A stretch of 64,000 nt of DNA from Sandaracinus amylolyticus (GTDB lineage: Bacteria > Myxococcota_A > Polyangia > Polyangiales > Sandaracinaceae). The notes beneath the pieces are model-generated. The model was not told the origin of the DNA. It saw only the letters and a list, made by a program, of their open reading frames with translations, and did no database searches. Position numbers and translations under genes: made by a program. Shown here in pieces: positions 10,262-23,312 of this stretch (position 1 is its first letter; each line of letters starts with the position of its first letter). The stretch spans positions 248,001-312,000 of the forward strand of contig NZ_CP011125.1 of the NCBI RefSeq assembly GCF_000737325.1. The letters run 5' to 3'.

Positions 10262-10906
10262 TCAGTCGGGCCCGGGCGCGCCCTCTTCGATCCACGCGCG
10301 CACGGTCGAGACCGCGGCCGCGGAGAGCGCACCGCCCGACGGCGGCATGAGCCCGCAGCCGCTGCCCACGAGCCGCAGGTAGAGCGCGGACTGCGCGGGC
10401 TCGCCCGCGACGACGCGGGCGTCGGCCGACGAGCACTCGCTGCTCGCGCGCGCGTCGCCCGTGAGCTCGCGGTGCAGCGCCGCGGGGTCGGTCGAGATGC
10501 GGAGGCCACCCGCTTCGTTCGAGGTGTGGCAGGGGCCGCAGCGACCGCCGTTCAGGATCGAGACGATCTCGGAGAACGCGACGTCGCCGGGATCGGGCGG
10601 AGGGCCTGCGTCCTCGCCGGGATCGGGCGGGCCCGCGTCGGGCTCGGGATCGACCGCCACGCCACCATCGGGCTCGAGATCGTCGATGCCCGCATCGACG
10701 TCGTCGATCGGCGGCGCGCCCGCGTCCCACTCCGCCGGCGGCGGTCGCGAGCCCGCGTCCCACGGCGCTCGCCCCGCATCCCCCGCGCCCGACGGCGGTG
10801 GCTGGCCCTCGCCGAGCGGTCCGCTGATCACGCCGACGCATCCCGTGAGCGCGAGCCCGAGCGCGCACGCGATCGCGAGATCGCTCCTCCTCTTGCCCGA
10901 CATCAT
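10262..10906 (-). CDS. lipoprotein with a C-terminal cytochrome-c-like CxxCH domain
   Basis: A 214-residue protein with lipobox ALTGC (Cys23), then an 80-residue linker rich in Asp, Ala, Gly and Pro. A compact C-terminal domain carries CGPCH at residues 123-127 and a later GLMPP, a plausible Met axial ligand. This layout is common in myxobacterial lipoproteins resembling planctomycete-type cytochrome c domains. Heme attachment and an electron-transfer role are inference. A GGGAGGT site stands 6 bases before the ATG pair; the first ATG is used. It is followed on the same strand by the metalloprotease 118 bases later. Confidence 0.8.
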   Translation of the reverse strand: MMSGKRRSDLAIACALGLALTGCVGVISGPLGEGQPPPSGAGDAGRAPWDAGSRPPPAEWDAGAPPIDDVDAGIDDLEPDGGVAVDPEPDAGPPDPGEDAGPPPDPGDVAFSEIVSILNGGRCGPCHTSNEAGGLRISTDPAALHRELTGDARASSECSSADARVVAGEPAQSALYLRLVGSGCGLMPPSGGALSAAAVSTVRAWIEEGAPGPD

Positions 10907-11036
10907 CGCGCGACCTCCCGCAGCGCGCGCGACGCGCGCCGACGTCCGACACCGCGCATCGCAACAGCAAGGGACGCGCCGCGCGAGCGCGTGGAGACCG
11001 CAGACCTCGGCGCCGATCCGCGCTACCTCTCGCGCC

Positions 11037-11810
11037 ATGGATCTGCAGCTCACGGGCAAGATCGCGATCGTCACCGGCGCGAGCCGCGGCATCGGCCGCG
11101 CGATCGCGCAGACCCTCGCGCACGAGGGCGCGAAGCTCGTGCTCGTCGCGCGCTCGCAGGAGCTCCTCGACGCGGTCGCGCGCGAGCTCGGGACGGAGAG
11201 CCTCGCGCTCGCCATCGATCTGCGCGCGCCCGATGCACCGCAGCGCGTGGTCGATGCGACGCACGCGCGGTTCGGCGCGATCGACGTCGTCGTGAACAAC
11301 GCGGGCGCGACGAAGCGCGGCGACTTCCTCGCGCTGACCGACGACGAGTGGGCGGACGGCTTCGCGCTCAAGCTCTTCGGCGCGATGCGCCTGTGCCGCG
11401 CCGCGTGGCCGCACCTCGAGGCGAGCCGCGGCGCGATCGTCAACGTGATCGGCATCGGCGGGCGCACCGGCACCGCGGAGTTCGCGATCGGCGGTGCCGT
11501 CAACGCGGCGCTCTCGAACCTCACGAAGGTGCTCGCGGATCGCGGCGCGACGCGCGGCGTGCGCGTGAACGCGATCAACCCCGGCGCGATCGCGACCGAG
11601 CGCCTCCGCACGCGCATCCGCACCGCCGCGGCGCACGACGGAGTCTCGGAGGACGAGGCCGCGCGGCGTATGGTCGCCGCGATGGGGATCCCGCGGTTCG
11701 GCGAGCCCGAGGACATCGCGCGCGCCGTCGCGTTCCTCGCATCGCCGAGCGCGAGCTACCTGCAGGGCGCGATCGTCGACGTCGACGGAGGCGCGACGAA
11801 GACGCTCTGA
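11037..11810 (+). CDS. SDR-fold protein lacking the canonical catalytic Ser-Tyr-Lys
   Basis: A 257-residue Rossmann protein with the NAD(P) motif TGASRGIG (13-20), NNAG (87-90) and the SDR-typical VNAINPGAIATE and DVDGGAT segments. Aligning by eye on the AALxxLTKxLA helix, the YxxxK motif is replaced by GGAVN (Gly152, Asn156), and the catalytic Ser position is Gly139 in NVIGIGG. Cofactor binding seems preserved, but classical oxidoreductase chemistry is not expected. It may be a divergent SDR subfamily with other chemistry, or a binding protein. Its stop is 4 bases from the convergent hybrid kinase stop. Confidence 0.85.
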   Translation: MDLQLTGKIAIVTGASRGIGRAIAQTLAHEGAKLVLVARSQELLDAVARELGTESLALAIDLRAPDAPQRVVDATHARFGAIDVVVNNAGATKRGDFLALTDDEWADGFALKLFGAMRLCRAAWPHLEASRGAIVNVIGIGGRTGTAEFAIGGAVNAALSNLTKVLADRGATRGVRVNAINPGAIATERLRTRIRTAAAHDGVSEDEAARRMVAAMGIPRFGEPEDIARAVAFLASPSASYLQGAIVDVDGGATKTL

Positions 11811-11814
11811 GCGC

Positions 11815-14298
11815 TCACGAGCGCGGGCGCGCCGCGGCGCGCAGCGCGGACTCGAGCTGCGCGGGGAGGTACGGCTTCTCGAGCACCACGGCGCGTGCGA
11901 GCTCGGTGTCGTCCGCGGAGCGCGCGCTCTCGCCGTAGCCCGATGCGAGCACCACGCCCATGTGCGCGTCGTCGCGCATCGCGCCGCGCGCGAGCTCGAC
12001 CCCCGACACGTCGGGCAGCCCGACGTCGGTGAAGAGCACGTCGAAGCGCGCGCGCTGCAGCGCCTCGCGTGCTTGCGCGCCGCTGGCCGCGATCTGCACG
12101 TCGTGCCCGAGCGCGGAGAGCATCTCGCCCGCGAGCTCGCGCGAGTCGTCGTCGTCCTCGACGATCAGCACGCGCATCGAGCTCACCGCCGCGTCGCACG
12201 ATCGCGCGCGCGCATCGAGCACCTCGCGCACCCGGCGCGCGAGCTCGTCGCGCGAGTACGGCTTGCGGAGGAGGCGCGCGCGGCGTCCGAGCAGCGCTTC
12301 GTGCGCGACCGCGTCCTCGCTGTAGCCGGACGTGAAGAGCACCGCGAGCTCGGGCCGTGCCGCCTCGGCGCGCGCCGCGATCTCGTGGCTGCGCAGCGCG
12401 CCGGGCACCACCACGTCGACGAAGAGCAGGTCGATCGCCGCGCCGCTCTCGAGGATGGCCATCGCGCTCGCGCCGCTGTCGGCCTCGATCACGCGATATC
12501 CGAGATCGCGCAGCAGATCGACCACGGTCGCGCGCACCGCGACGTCGTCCTCGAGCACGAGGATCGTCTCCGATCCTCCGCGGGCGCCCGCCGCGGTCGC
12601 CTCGGTGTCCGCGTCGGCGACCCGATGGGTGCGCGGCAGGTAGACCTCGATCGTCGTGCCGCGGCCGGGCTCGCTCGTGATCGCGACGTGCCCGCCGGTC
12701 TGACGCACGAACCCGTAGACCATGCTCAGCCCGAGCCCGGTGCCGCGGCCCTCGCCCTTCGTCGTGAAGAACGGCTCGAACGCGCGCTCGATGACCTCGC
12801 GCGTCATGCCGCACCCGGTGTCCGACACCGAGAGCAGCACGTGATCGCCCGCCGTCGCCTCGGGGTGTCTCGCCGCGCGCTCCGCGTCGAGCGTGACGTT
12901 GCGCGCCGCGATCACGAGACGGCCCGCGCCGTTCATCGCGTCCCGCGCGTTGATCGCGAGGTTGAGCAGCACGTTGTCGAGCTGGTTGCGATCGACGAAC
13001 GTCCTCCAGAGACCCGGCTCGACGTCGCGCGCGATCTCGATCTGCTCGCCGACGGCGCGGCGCAGCAGGGGCTCGACGTCGCGCGTGAGGCGATCGAGCT
13101 CGACGACCTCGGGATCGAGCTCCTGGCGCCGCGCGAACGCGAGGAGCTGCGACGAGAGCTTCGCGCCGCGCTCCACCGCGCTGGTCGCCTCGCGCAGCCG
13201 GCGCGTCGCCTGCGGGTCGCCCGCGACGTCGGGCGCGATCAGCGCGAGGTTGCCGGCGATCACCTGCAACAGGTTGTTGAAGTCGTGGGCCACGCCGCCG
13301 GTGAGGCTGCCCACCGCCTCCATCTTCTGCGCATGGCGCAGCGCGGACTCGCTCTGCTCGAGCGCGCGCGTTCGCTCCGCGACGAGGTCCTCGAGGTGGT
13401 CGCGGTAGCGCGCGACCTCGTCCCGCGCGCGGCGCTCCTCGGTGACGTCGTGGCCCTGCACGAAGAGCCCGGAGGTCGTTCCGTCGGCCTCGATGACCGG
13501 CTGGTACACGAAGTCGAGGTAGCGCGTCTCGACGTGGCCTCCGCGCTCGAGCGCGACGGGGATGGCGCGGCCGACGAAGGGCTCGCCGCTCTTCCGCACG
13601 CGATCGAGGAGCTCGATGAAGCCCTGCTCCGCGACCTCGGGCAGCGCTTCGCGCACCGGTCTCCCGATCACGTCGCGCGCGCCGACGAGCTCGAGGTACG
13701 CCTGGTTCGCGAGCTCGAACACGTGGTCGGGACCGCCGAGCACGCACATGAAGCCGGGCGCCTGGCGGAAGAGCTGCTGCATGCGGCGCCGCTCGGCCTC
13801 GAGCGCCGAGTTCGTGTCCTGCACCGCGCTCGCGCGCGCGAGCACGTCCGCCTCGAGCTGGTGCTGCCGCTCGCCGGTCGCGTCTCTCGCGGCGGCGCGC
13901 AGGCGCTCGAGCTCGGTCACGTCGCTCGTGTGCTGCAGCACGTAGGCGACCTCGCCGCGCTCGTCGAGGATCGGCGTGTGGGTGGCGCTCCAGAAGCGCT
14001 CTGCGACGACGACGCCGTTCGGCGTCTCGCGCGGCACGCGATAGCGGATGAGCGCGAGGTGATCGCGGCGCTTGGATCGCAGCGTGCGCTCGAGCGACGC
14101 GCGCAGGAGGCGCGCGTTGTCGTTGTCGGGATCCTCGGGGTCGTGCGGGAACACCTCGAAGATCACGCGCCCGATCAGATCCTCGAGGCGGCTCGCGGTC
14201 ACTCGGAGGTACGCCTCGTTCGCTGCCACGAAGCGGAGCTCGCGGTCGAGCACCATGTACGCGTTGGGCGAGGCGTCGAAGATCGAGTGCAGCTGCAT
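11815..14298 (-). CDS. hybrid sensor histidine kinase (PAS-PAS-HisKA-HATPase-REC-REC)
   Basis: An 827-residue soluble protein. PAS domains lie at about 1-128 and 172-290, with a coiled linker at 290-325. HisKA has the phospho-acceptor His338 in GGVAHDFNN. The HATPase_c domain (about 435-555) has DTGCGMT and GRGTGLGLSMV. Two receiver domains follow (about 585-700, VLEDD...FVDV, and 710-825, VEDDDDS...FTDV). No membrane segment is seen, so it should sense a cytoplasmic cue through PAS. It autophosphorylates on His and passes phosphate to its receivers; no DNA-binding output is attached. The protein at 14365-15285 on the same strand just upstream may be a partner. Confidence 0.9.
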   Translation of the reverse strand: MQLHSIFDASPNAYMVLDRELRFVAANEAYLRVTASRLEDLIGRVIFEVFPHDPEDPDNDNARLLRASLERTLRSKRRDHLALIRYRVPRETPNGVVVAERFWSATHTPILDERGEVAYVLQHTSDVTELERLRAAARDATGERQHQLEADVLARASAVQDTNSALEAERRRMQQLFRQAPGFMCVLGGPDHVFELANQAYLELVGARDVIGRPVREALPEVAEQGFIELLDRVRKSGEPFVGRAIPVALERGGHVETRYLDFVYQPVIEADGTTSGLFVQGHDVTEERRARDEVARYRDHLEDLVAERTRALEQSESALRHAQKMEAVGSLTGGVAHDFNNLLQVIAGNLALIAPDVAGDPQATRRLREATSAVERGAKLSSQLLAFARRQELDPEVVELDRLTRDVEPLLRRAVGEQIEIARDVEPGLWRTFVDRNQLDNVLLNLAINARDAMNGAGRLVIAARNVTLDAERAARHPEATAGDHVLLSVSDTGCGMTREVIERAFEPFFTTKGEGRGTGLGLSMVYGFVRQTGGHVAITSEPGRGTTIEVYLPRTHRVADADTEATAAGARGGSETILVLEDDVAVRATVVDLLRDLGYRVIEADSGASAMAILESGAAIDLLFVDVVVPGALRSHEIAARAEAARPELAVLFTSGYSEDAVAHEALLGRRARLLRKPYSRDELARRVREVLDARARSCDAAVSSMRVLIVEDDDDSRELAGEMLSALGHDVQIAASGAQAREALQRARFDVLFTDVGLPDVSGVELARGAMRDDAHMGVVLASGYGESARSADDTELARAVVLEKPYLPAQLESALRAAARPRS

Positions 14299-14364
14299 GT
14301 GGGGGGCGCCCCACCGGCGGCGTGGCGGGTGTGGGTATAGGGCGGGCTCGTCAGAACGGCACCC

Positions 14365-15285
14365 CTACGGCGGCCAGCACGGGATCCGCGCGCCCGAGCC
14401 CACCGCTCCGCGTGCCCGCATCGCGAGCGCCATCGCGACCGTGAGCGCGTCGCGGGGCGCGAAGACGATGGGGATTCCGGCGTCGAAACCGAGCTCCGCG
14501 GTGTGATCGGGTGAGAGGACGCCGTCGCTCGCCAGCAGCGCGAGCAGGAGCGGGCTCTGCGGGCCTCGCAACTGGGCGCGCGCGTCGCGCGCGACCGAGG
14601 CGATCGGATCGTCGGCGCCCGCCAGGAAGCACAGGACCGCGTCCACGTGGAACCACCGCAGCAGCGACTCGGCGCTCGCGGGCGAGGTCGCGAGCAGCGT
14701 GGTCGCGCCGGCGTGCTCGAGCATGTCGTGCAGCTGCGCGATCGTCGCGAGGCTGGTCGCCGCGACGAGCACCACGCGTCGCGCGAGCGGCTTCGCGTCG
14801 AGATCGCGGCGCTGCGCGTCGAGCACCGCCTCGAGCACTGTGCGCGCGACGCCCGCCCAGTGTCGCCGCTCCGCATCGAGAAGCTCGGCCTCGCCGGGCG
14901 CGATCTCGCGCTCCGCGAGCACGCGCAGCTCGAGCATCGACGCGATCTGGGTCGCGAGGACCAGCAGACCGCCGTAGAGCGCGCCTGCCCCGTCGGTCGC
15001 CGGCGGCGCGCGCATCGCGGTCCGCACCTCGTCGCGCGAGACCTCGACGCGCCTGCGCTCGGCGCGGAGCACCTGCGCGATCGACGGACGCTCGTCGGCG
15101 GACGACTGCGCCGCGCGGAGCGCCTCGACGCGCGCACGGAGCACGACGTCGAGCGGTGCCGCGTGGACCGAGCTCGGCCGATCCATCAGCGCGCGAGCTT
15201 GCAGCGCCTCGCGGCCCTCGGCGCGGCAGAGCAGCGTGTCGGCGCGCGCGAGCCAGTCGGTGAGCGTGATCTCGTCGATGCGCAC
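14365..15285 (-). CDS. hypothetical protein, possible degenerate receiver domain
   Basis: About 306 residues from the GTG at 15285; the start is uncertain, as an ATG at 15417 also stays in frame. The C-terminal third (RVVLVAATSLATIAQLHDML ... VDAVLCFLAG ... LLLALLASDG) has the alternating strand-helix rhythm of a receiver domain. It lacks the acidic pair and the phospho-acceptor Asp seems absent. The N-terminal two thirds are helical with no recognised motif. It lies 66 bases upstream of the hybrid kinase on the same strand, which suggests a joint role in signalling, as inference only. Confidence 0.6.
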   Translation of the reverse strand: MRIDEITLTDWLARADTLLCRAEGREALQARALMDRPSSVHAAPLDVVLRARVEALRAAQSSADERPSIAQVLRAERRRVEVSRDEVRTAMRAPPATDGAGALYGGLLVLATQIASMLELRVLAEREIAPGEAELLDAERRHWAGVARTVLEAVLDAQRRDLDAKPLARRVVLVAATSLATIAQLHDMLEHAGATTLLATSPASAESLLRWFHVDAVLCFLAGADDPIASVARDARAQLRGPQSPLLLALLASDGVLSPDHTAELGFDAGIPIVFAPRDALTVAMALAMRARGAVGSGARIPCWPP

Positions 15286-15619
15286 GTCGTCGCCGCCCCC
15301 CGTGCTCGACCGAATAGCGCCCGCTCCGGTGATCACAACGACGCGCCTCGCGCGGATCGCACGCGCGTGACGTGACGAAGCGCCGCGCGTCCCGACGTCG
15401 TGGTCGCGCGCGTCCATCGTCGAGAGCGAACGTCTCCGGCGAGAGAGCGCGTGCCGCGGGCGCGGCGCCTGGCGCTGCGGCGCGTCTCCTCGGACGCCGA
15501 CGCCGCGCCGTGGCCCTCCGGAGGGAGATCATCGATGTCGTCGTCCTCGGCGCGCGAGCCGCGGACGGGCGCTCCCCGACGTCGCGACGACGATCGGGGA
15601 GCGGACGGCGACGTCGTCG
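15286..15619. other. intergenic stretch without a recognised gene
   Basis: This 334-base stretch lies between two minus-strand genes. Open frames cross it on both strands, but their translations are Arg/Ala/Ser-rich and lack protein-like structure. The part up to 15417 could be coding if the neighbouring gene starts at its upstream ATG. No tRNA, strong terminator or clear repeat was seen. Confidence 0.4.
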
Positions 15620-17497
15620 TCAGCGAACGTCGAGGGCGCCGAGCCCGGGCAGCGTGACGCGCGTCGCGGCCGCGCTCGGCAGCGGCACGTAGACGATGCC
15701 GCCGTCGACGTGATCGACCTGCGCGAACACCGCGTCGACGCTCTCGCTCGCGCCGCTCGCGTCGCTCCACGTCGCGCGCAGCGCATCGCCCTGCGGCGAC
15801 AGCTGCAGCTCCACCTCGCTGCCCCACGAGAGGCTGCCGTCGACGTCGACGACGATCGTCGCGTAGGTCTGCGGCTGCCCCGCGACGATCGCGCGCGTGC
15901 CGCGCACCGCGCGGATGCGATCGAAGATCTGACCGTAGTTGTAGTCGCTGATCCACGTGGGATCGCAGTAGCCGAGGATGTCCGCGTGCTGCGCGGGATC
16001 CTTCAGCTGACCGCTGAGGATGTCGTAGCCCCAGCTGCCGATGCTGCCGCCCGCGTAGGGGAACGACGGATCCGGCCCCGCGACGCCGCCGCACGGCGCG
16101 TGCGGTCGACCGAGGGTGTGCCCGACCTCGTGCACGAACGTGCCCTGGGTGCCCGAGTACCCGAGGCCGATGCTGACGCGCGCGCGATCGTCCTGCGGCC
16201 CCGGCACGAAGCCGAGCCCCGCGACGCAGCCGCGCCCGCAGAAGTCGCCGAACGATCCCGACGGCGAGAACAGGCAGTAGTAGTAGGTGTCGGACGGCGC
16301 GCCGTCGGCCGCGCGCTGGTTGCCGCACTCGTTGAGCAGCGCGGACCACCCGCTGCCGTCCGCGCCGATCGTGTTGGGCCAGTCGAGCGCGCGCGCGCGC
16401 ACCGTCACGTCGACGCCTTCCACCGGGAAGAGCCGCATGACCTCGTCCGCGAAGCGCTGCACGTTGGTCGCGCTGGTGTCGGGCAGGCGCCCCGAGCCGT
16501 CGGCGGTGTAGCGCACCGGCACGAGCACGATGCGGAACGTGCCGCCCATCGAGCGCGCGGGCAGGAGCGCGGTGCCGGCCGCCGGGAAGCGCGCGGGCGC
16601 GACGTCGGGCGAGCCGCCGCCGCAGCGCGCGGCGGGGTCGTAGACGCCGACCGAGATCGGCACGTCGGGCGTGAGCGCGGCGGGCGGGATCGAGAGGTTG
16701 AACGTCGACTCGAGCGAGTCGTCGCGCGAGAAGTCGACGAGCCTCGCGCGCGCCTCGATCGGCGGTGCGTCACCGAGCTGCACGCGCGCGACGAGCTCGC
16801 GCGGGACGTAGCCCGAGCGCGGCGCGATGAAGACGCGCAGCAGGCCACCGCGGTTCGCGACGATGGGCGCGTTCGGCGTGACCGCCTGGCCGTCGCGCGC
16901 GATCGTCACCTTCACGCCCTGGTACAGCGCGATCTCGCGCAGCGCGACGTCGCCCACCGGCGCGTCCTCCACGGACGGGAGGAACGCGTCGTAGTCGCAG
17001 CGCGTCGCTTCGATCGTGCCGCCGCGCTGGCGTCCTCCGACGACCGCGATCCAGTCGCCGGTCGCGCCGGCGTCGCCGGAGCTGACGTTGACGCTCAGGG
17101 TGCTGGGCGCGCACGCGCCGTCGGCGCAGAGCGTCGCGCTCGCCTGGAAGCTCGGCGTGCCCGGCAGCGCGATGCGCACGAAGCGCGCGGGATCGTCGGT
17201 GGTGAACGCGGCCGCGTGCGCGCTGCAGTCGGGCGGCTGCGACGAGAGCACGAGGTACTCGCGCGTCGCGCCGCTCTCGCAGCGCGTGCCCACGGTCGCG
17301 AACGGATAGATCGCGCCGGGCGGGGCCCACGCGTCGGGCGTCTCGTTCCAGACGCCGCCGTCGGTCCCGGGCGGCACGTCCGGAGGTCCGTCGCCGGGCG
17401 AGATGGAGGGGTCGCCTCCGATGATTCCGACGCAGCCCGTGAGGGCGAGGGCGACGAGCGCGGCGCGAGCCGCGTGCAGCGCGATCGAGTGCGGCAC
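15620..17497 (-). CDS. metzincin-like zinc metalloprotease lipoprotein
   Basis: A 625-residue protein with lipobox ALTGC near residue 22, a Gly/Pro/Asp linker, beta-rich domains over about 40-340 and a protease core. HEVGHTLGRPH at about 456-466 fits HExxHxxGxxH, and a nearby Cys-rich loop follows (HAPCGG). It should be an exported, lipid-anchored endopeptidase, possibly acting on extracellular proteins or prey. GTG at 17497 is chosen because GGAGG lies just upstream and the hydrophobic signal begins there; the spacing is short (3 bases). Downstream of the zinc site the C-terminal 160 residues form a beta-rich region. Confidence 0.85.
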   Translation of the reverse strand: MPHSIALHAARAALVALALTGCVGIIGGDPSISPGDGPPDVPPGTDGGVWNETPDAWAPPGAIYPFATVGTRCESGATREYLVLSSQPPDCSAHAAAFTTDDPARFVRIALPGTPSFQASATLCADGACAPSTLSVNVSSGDAGATGDWIAVVGGRQRGGTIEATRCDYDAFLPSVEDAPVGDVALREIALYQGVKVTIARDGQAVTPNAPIVANRGGLLRVFIAPRSGYVPRELVARVQLGDAPPIEARARLVDFSRDDSLESTFNLSIPPAALTPDVPISVGVYDPAARCGGGSPDVAPARFPAAGTALLPARSMGGTFRIVLVPVRYTADGSGRLPDTSATNVQRFADEVMRLFPVEGVDVTVRARALDWPNTIGADGSGWSALLNECGNQRAADGAPSDTYYYCLFSPSGSFGDFCGRGCVAGLGFVPGPQDDRARVSIGLGYSGTQGTFVHEVGHTLGRPHAPCGGVAGPDPSFPYAGGSIGSWGYDILSGQLKDPAQHADILGYCDPTWISDYNYGQIFDRIRAVRGTRAIVAGQPQTYATIVVDVDGSLSWGSEVELQLSPQGDALRATWSDASGASESVDAVFAQVDHVDGGIVYVPLPSAAATRVTLPGLGALDVR

Positions 17498-17743
17498 GTT
17501 CCTCCGGTGCGATCGCGCGGAGGGCGATCGATCTCGGGGTGGCGAAGGGTGGAGGCTGGAGGACTGCGGGGACCGCGTCGCGGCTCGGCGTAGCCCGTGG
17601 AGACGCGAGTCACCACTGCCCGATCGAGCATGCGAAGAGGTGCGGCGCGGTCGCATCGCCCTCCGTTCAGCAACCTGCGTACCGCGCGTGATCGCGAGGA
17701 AAACAGCGCGTTTCGCGTGGTGCGCGGAGCGCTCCGCGCTCCA

Positions 17744-22432
<4,689 letters not shown>

Positions 22433-22451
22433 GGACGCGAGTGTACCAACA

Positions 22452-22497
22452 TGTTCCACTGGCACGGACGAAGGCACGAATGGAACAACATGGAACA
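22452..22497. promoter_or_regulatory. TGGAACA half-site cluster in a divergent promoter region
   Basis: TGTTCCA at 22452-22458 faces two direct copies of TGGAACA at 22481-22487 and 22491-22497, 10 bases apart (one helical turn). This short stretch is much less GC-rich than its surroundings. It lies between the giant sigma-54 activator (minus) and the lipoprotein gene (plus), so it could control one or both. TGGCAC at 22460-22465 loosely recalls a sigma-54 -24 element, but the -12 part is one base off. If the activator starts at GTG 22459 the first site would be coding. Confidence 0.5.
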
Positions 22498-22557
22498 GTC
22501 GGATCGCGCGTTTTCCGCGGGAATCCGCTCGGCACACACGCTGCTCAGGATCGCCGC

Positions 22558-23268
22558 GTGACCGCGCTCCTCCGCGCCCTCGGGCTCGTCGCGCTGCTGG
22601 CGCTCGCCGGCTGCGTCGGCACCCCGCAGCCCGACCCGCCGAACCTCGCGCCCGAGCGCCTCCGGGTGATGGGCGGCGAGCGCGGCGGCTCGTTCCTGCT
22701 GATCGGCGATCCCGGCGCGGCAATCGCGAGCGCGCCCGCCGAGGTGCTCGTCGCGAACCTCGACGCCCCGGCGATGCCGGTGCGCATCGCGCCGGTCGCG
22801 GCGGACGGCAGCTTCTCGATCGAGCTCACGACGCTCGCGATCGACGAGCTGCGCATCTGGGTGCGCGGCGCCGACGGCGAGCGCTCCGCGCCGGTCGACG
22901 TGCTCGCCGATCCGCTCGGCCTCGCGCCCGCCGTCCGTGCGCTGCTCTGCCTGCGCGTCGAGCCTCACGATCTCGTGGTGCTCGGCACCGGCGCGGGCAG
23001 CGGAGCGCGCGAGGTGATCACGCTCGTCAACGAGTGCGACGAGGACGTGACCGTCGAGTCCGTGGCCCTCCGCGCGCCGGTCTCCGGCGTCGAGATCGAG
23101 GCCGCGCCGACGAGCGTCGCCGCCGGTGCGAGCGCGGCGATCGAGCTGCGCTTCCTGCCCGACGAGAGCGCGCCCGCGGGCCTCGTCGAGGACGTCCTGC
23201 TCGTCACCGTGGCGGGCGACACCGAGCGCGATCGTCGCGCGGTGATCGTGGCCGCCGAGGTCCGGTGA
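22558..23268 (+). CDS. lipoprotein with immunoglobulin-like/ASPM-type domain
   Basis: A 236-residue protein with signal and lipobox LALAGC (Cys19). The mature part is beta-rich. The C-terminal 100 residues (EVITLVNECDEDVTVESVAL ... AAIELRFLPDESAPAG) look like an Ig-like, choice-of-anchor type domain of the kind common in myxobacterial outer-surface lipoproteins. No catalytic motif is visible. GTG at 22558 is the start, with CAGGA about 9 bases upstream; longer frames would place the signal peptide internally. It is divergent from the sigma-54 regulator and is followed 44 bases later by the serpin gene on the same strand. Confidence 0.75.
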   Translation: MTALLRALGLVALLALAGCVGTPQPDPPNLAPERLRVMGGERGGSFLLIGDPGAAIASAPAEVLVANLDAPAMPVRIAPVAADGSFSIELTTLAIDELRIWVRGADGERSAPVDVLADPLGLAPAVRALLCLRVEPHDLVVLGTGAGSGAREVITLVNECDEDVTVESVALRAPVSGVEIEAAPTSVAAGASAAIELRFLPDESAPAGLVEDVLLVTVAGDTERDRRAVIVAAEVR

Positions 23269-23312
23269 CGCGCGCTCGCGCTTGCTTCGAGTCGATCGAA
23301 AGGAGACCGCCG

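Noticed and set aside
14641-14654. CCACGTGG core with flanking bases resembling a myxobacterial parS site
   Set aside because: Only about 12 of 16 positions fit, it lies in coding sequence (a FHVDAV stretch), and no other sites or par genes are near.
22460-22477. TGGCAC plus downstream GC as a sigma-54 promoter for the lipoprotein gene
   Set aside because: The GG-to-GC spacing is one base too long and the -12 part is poor.
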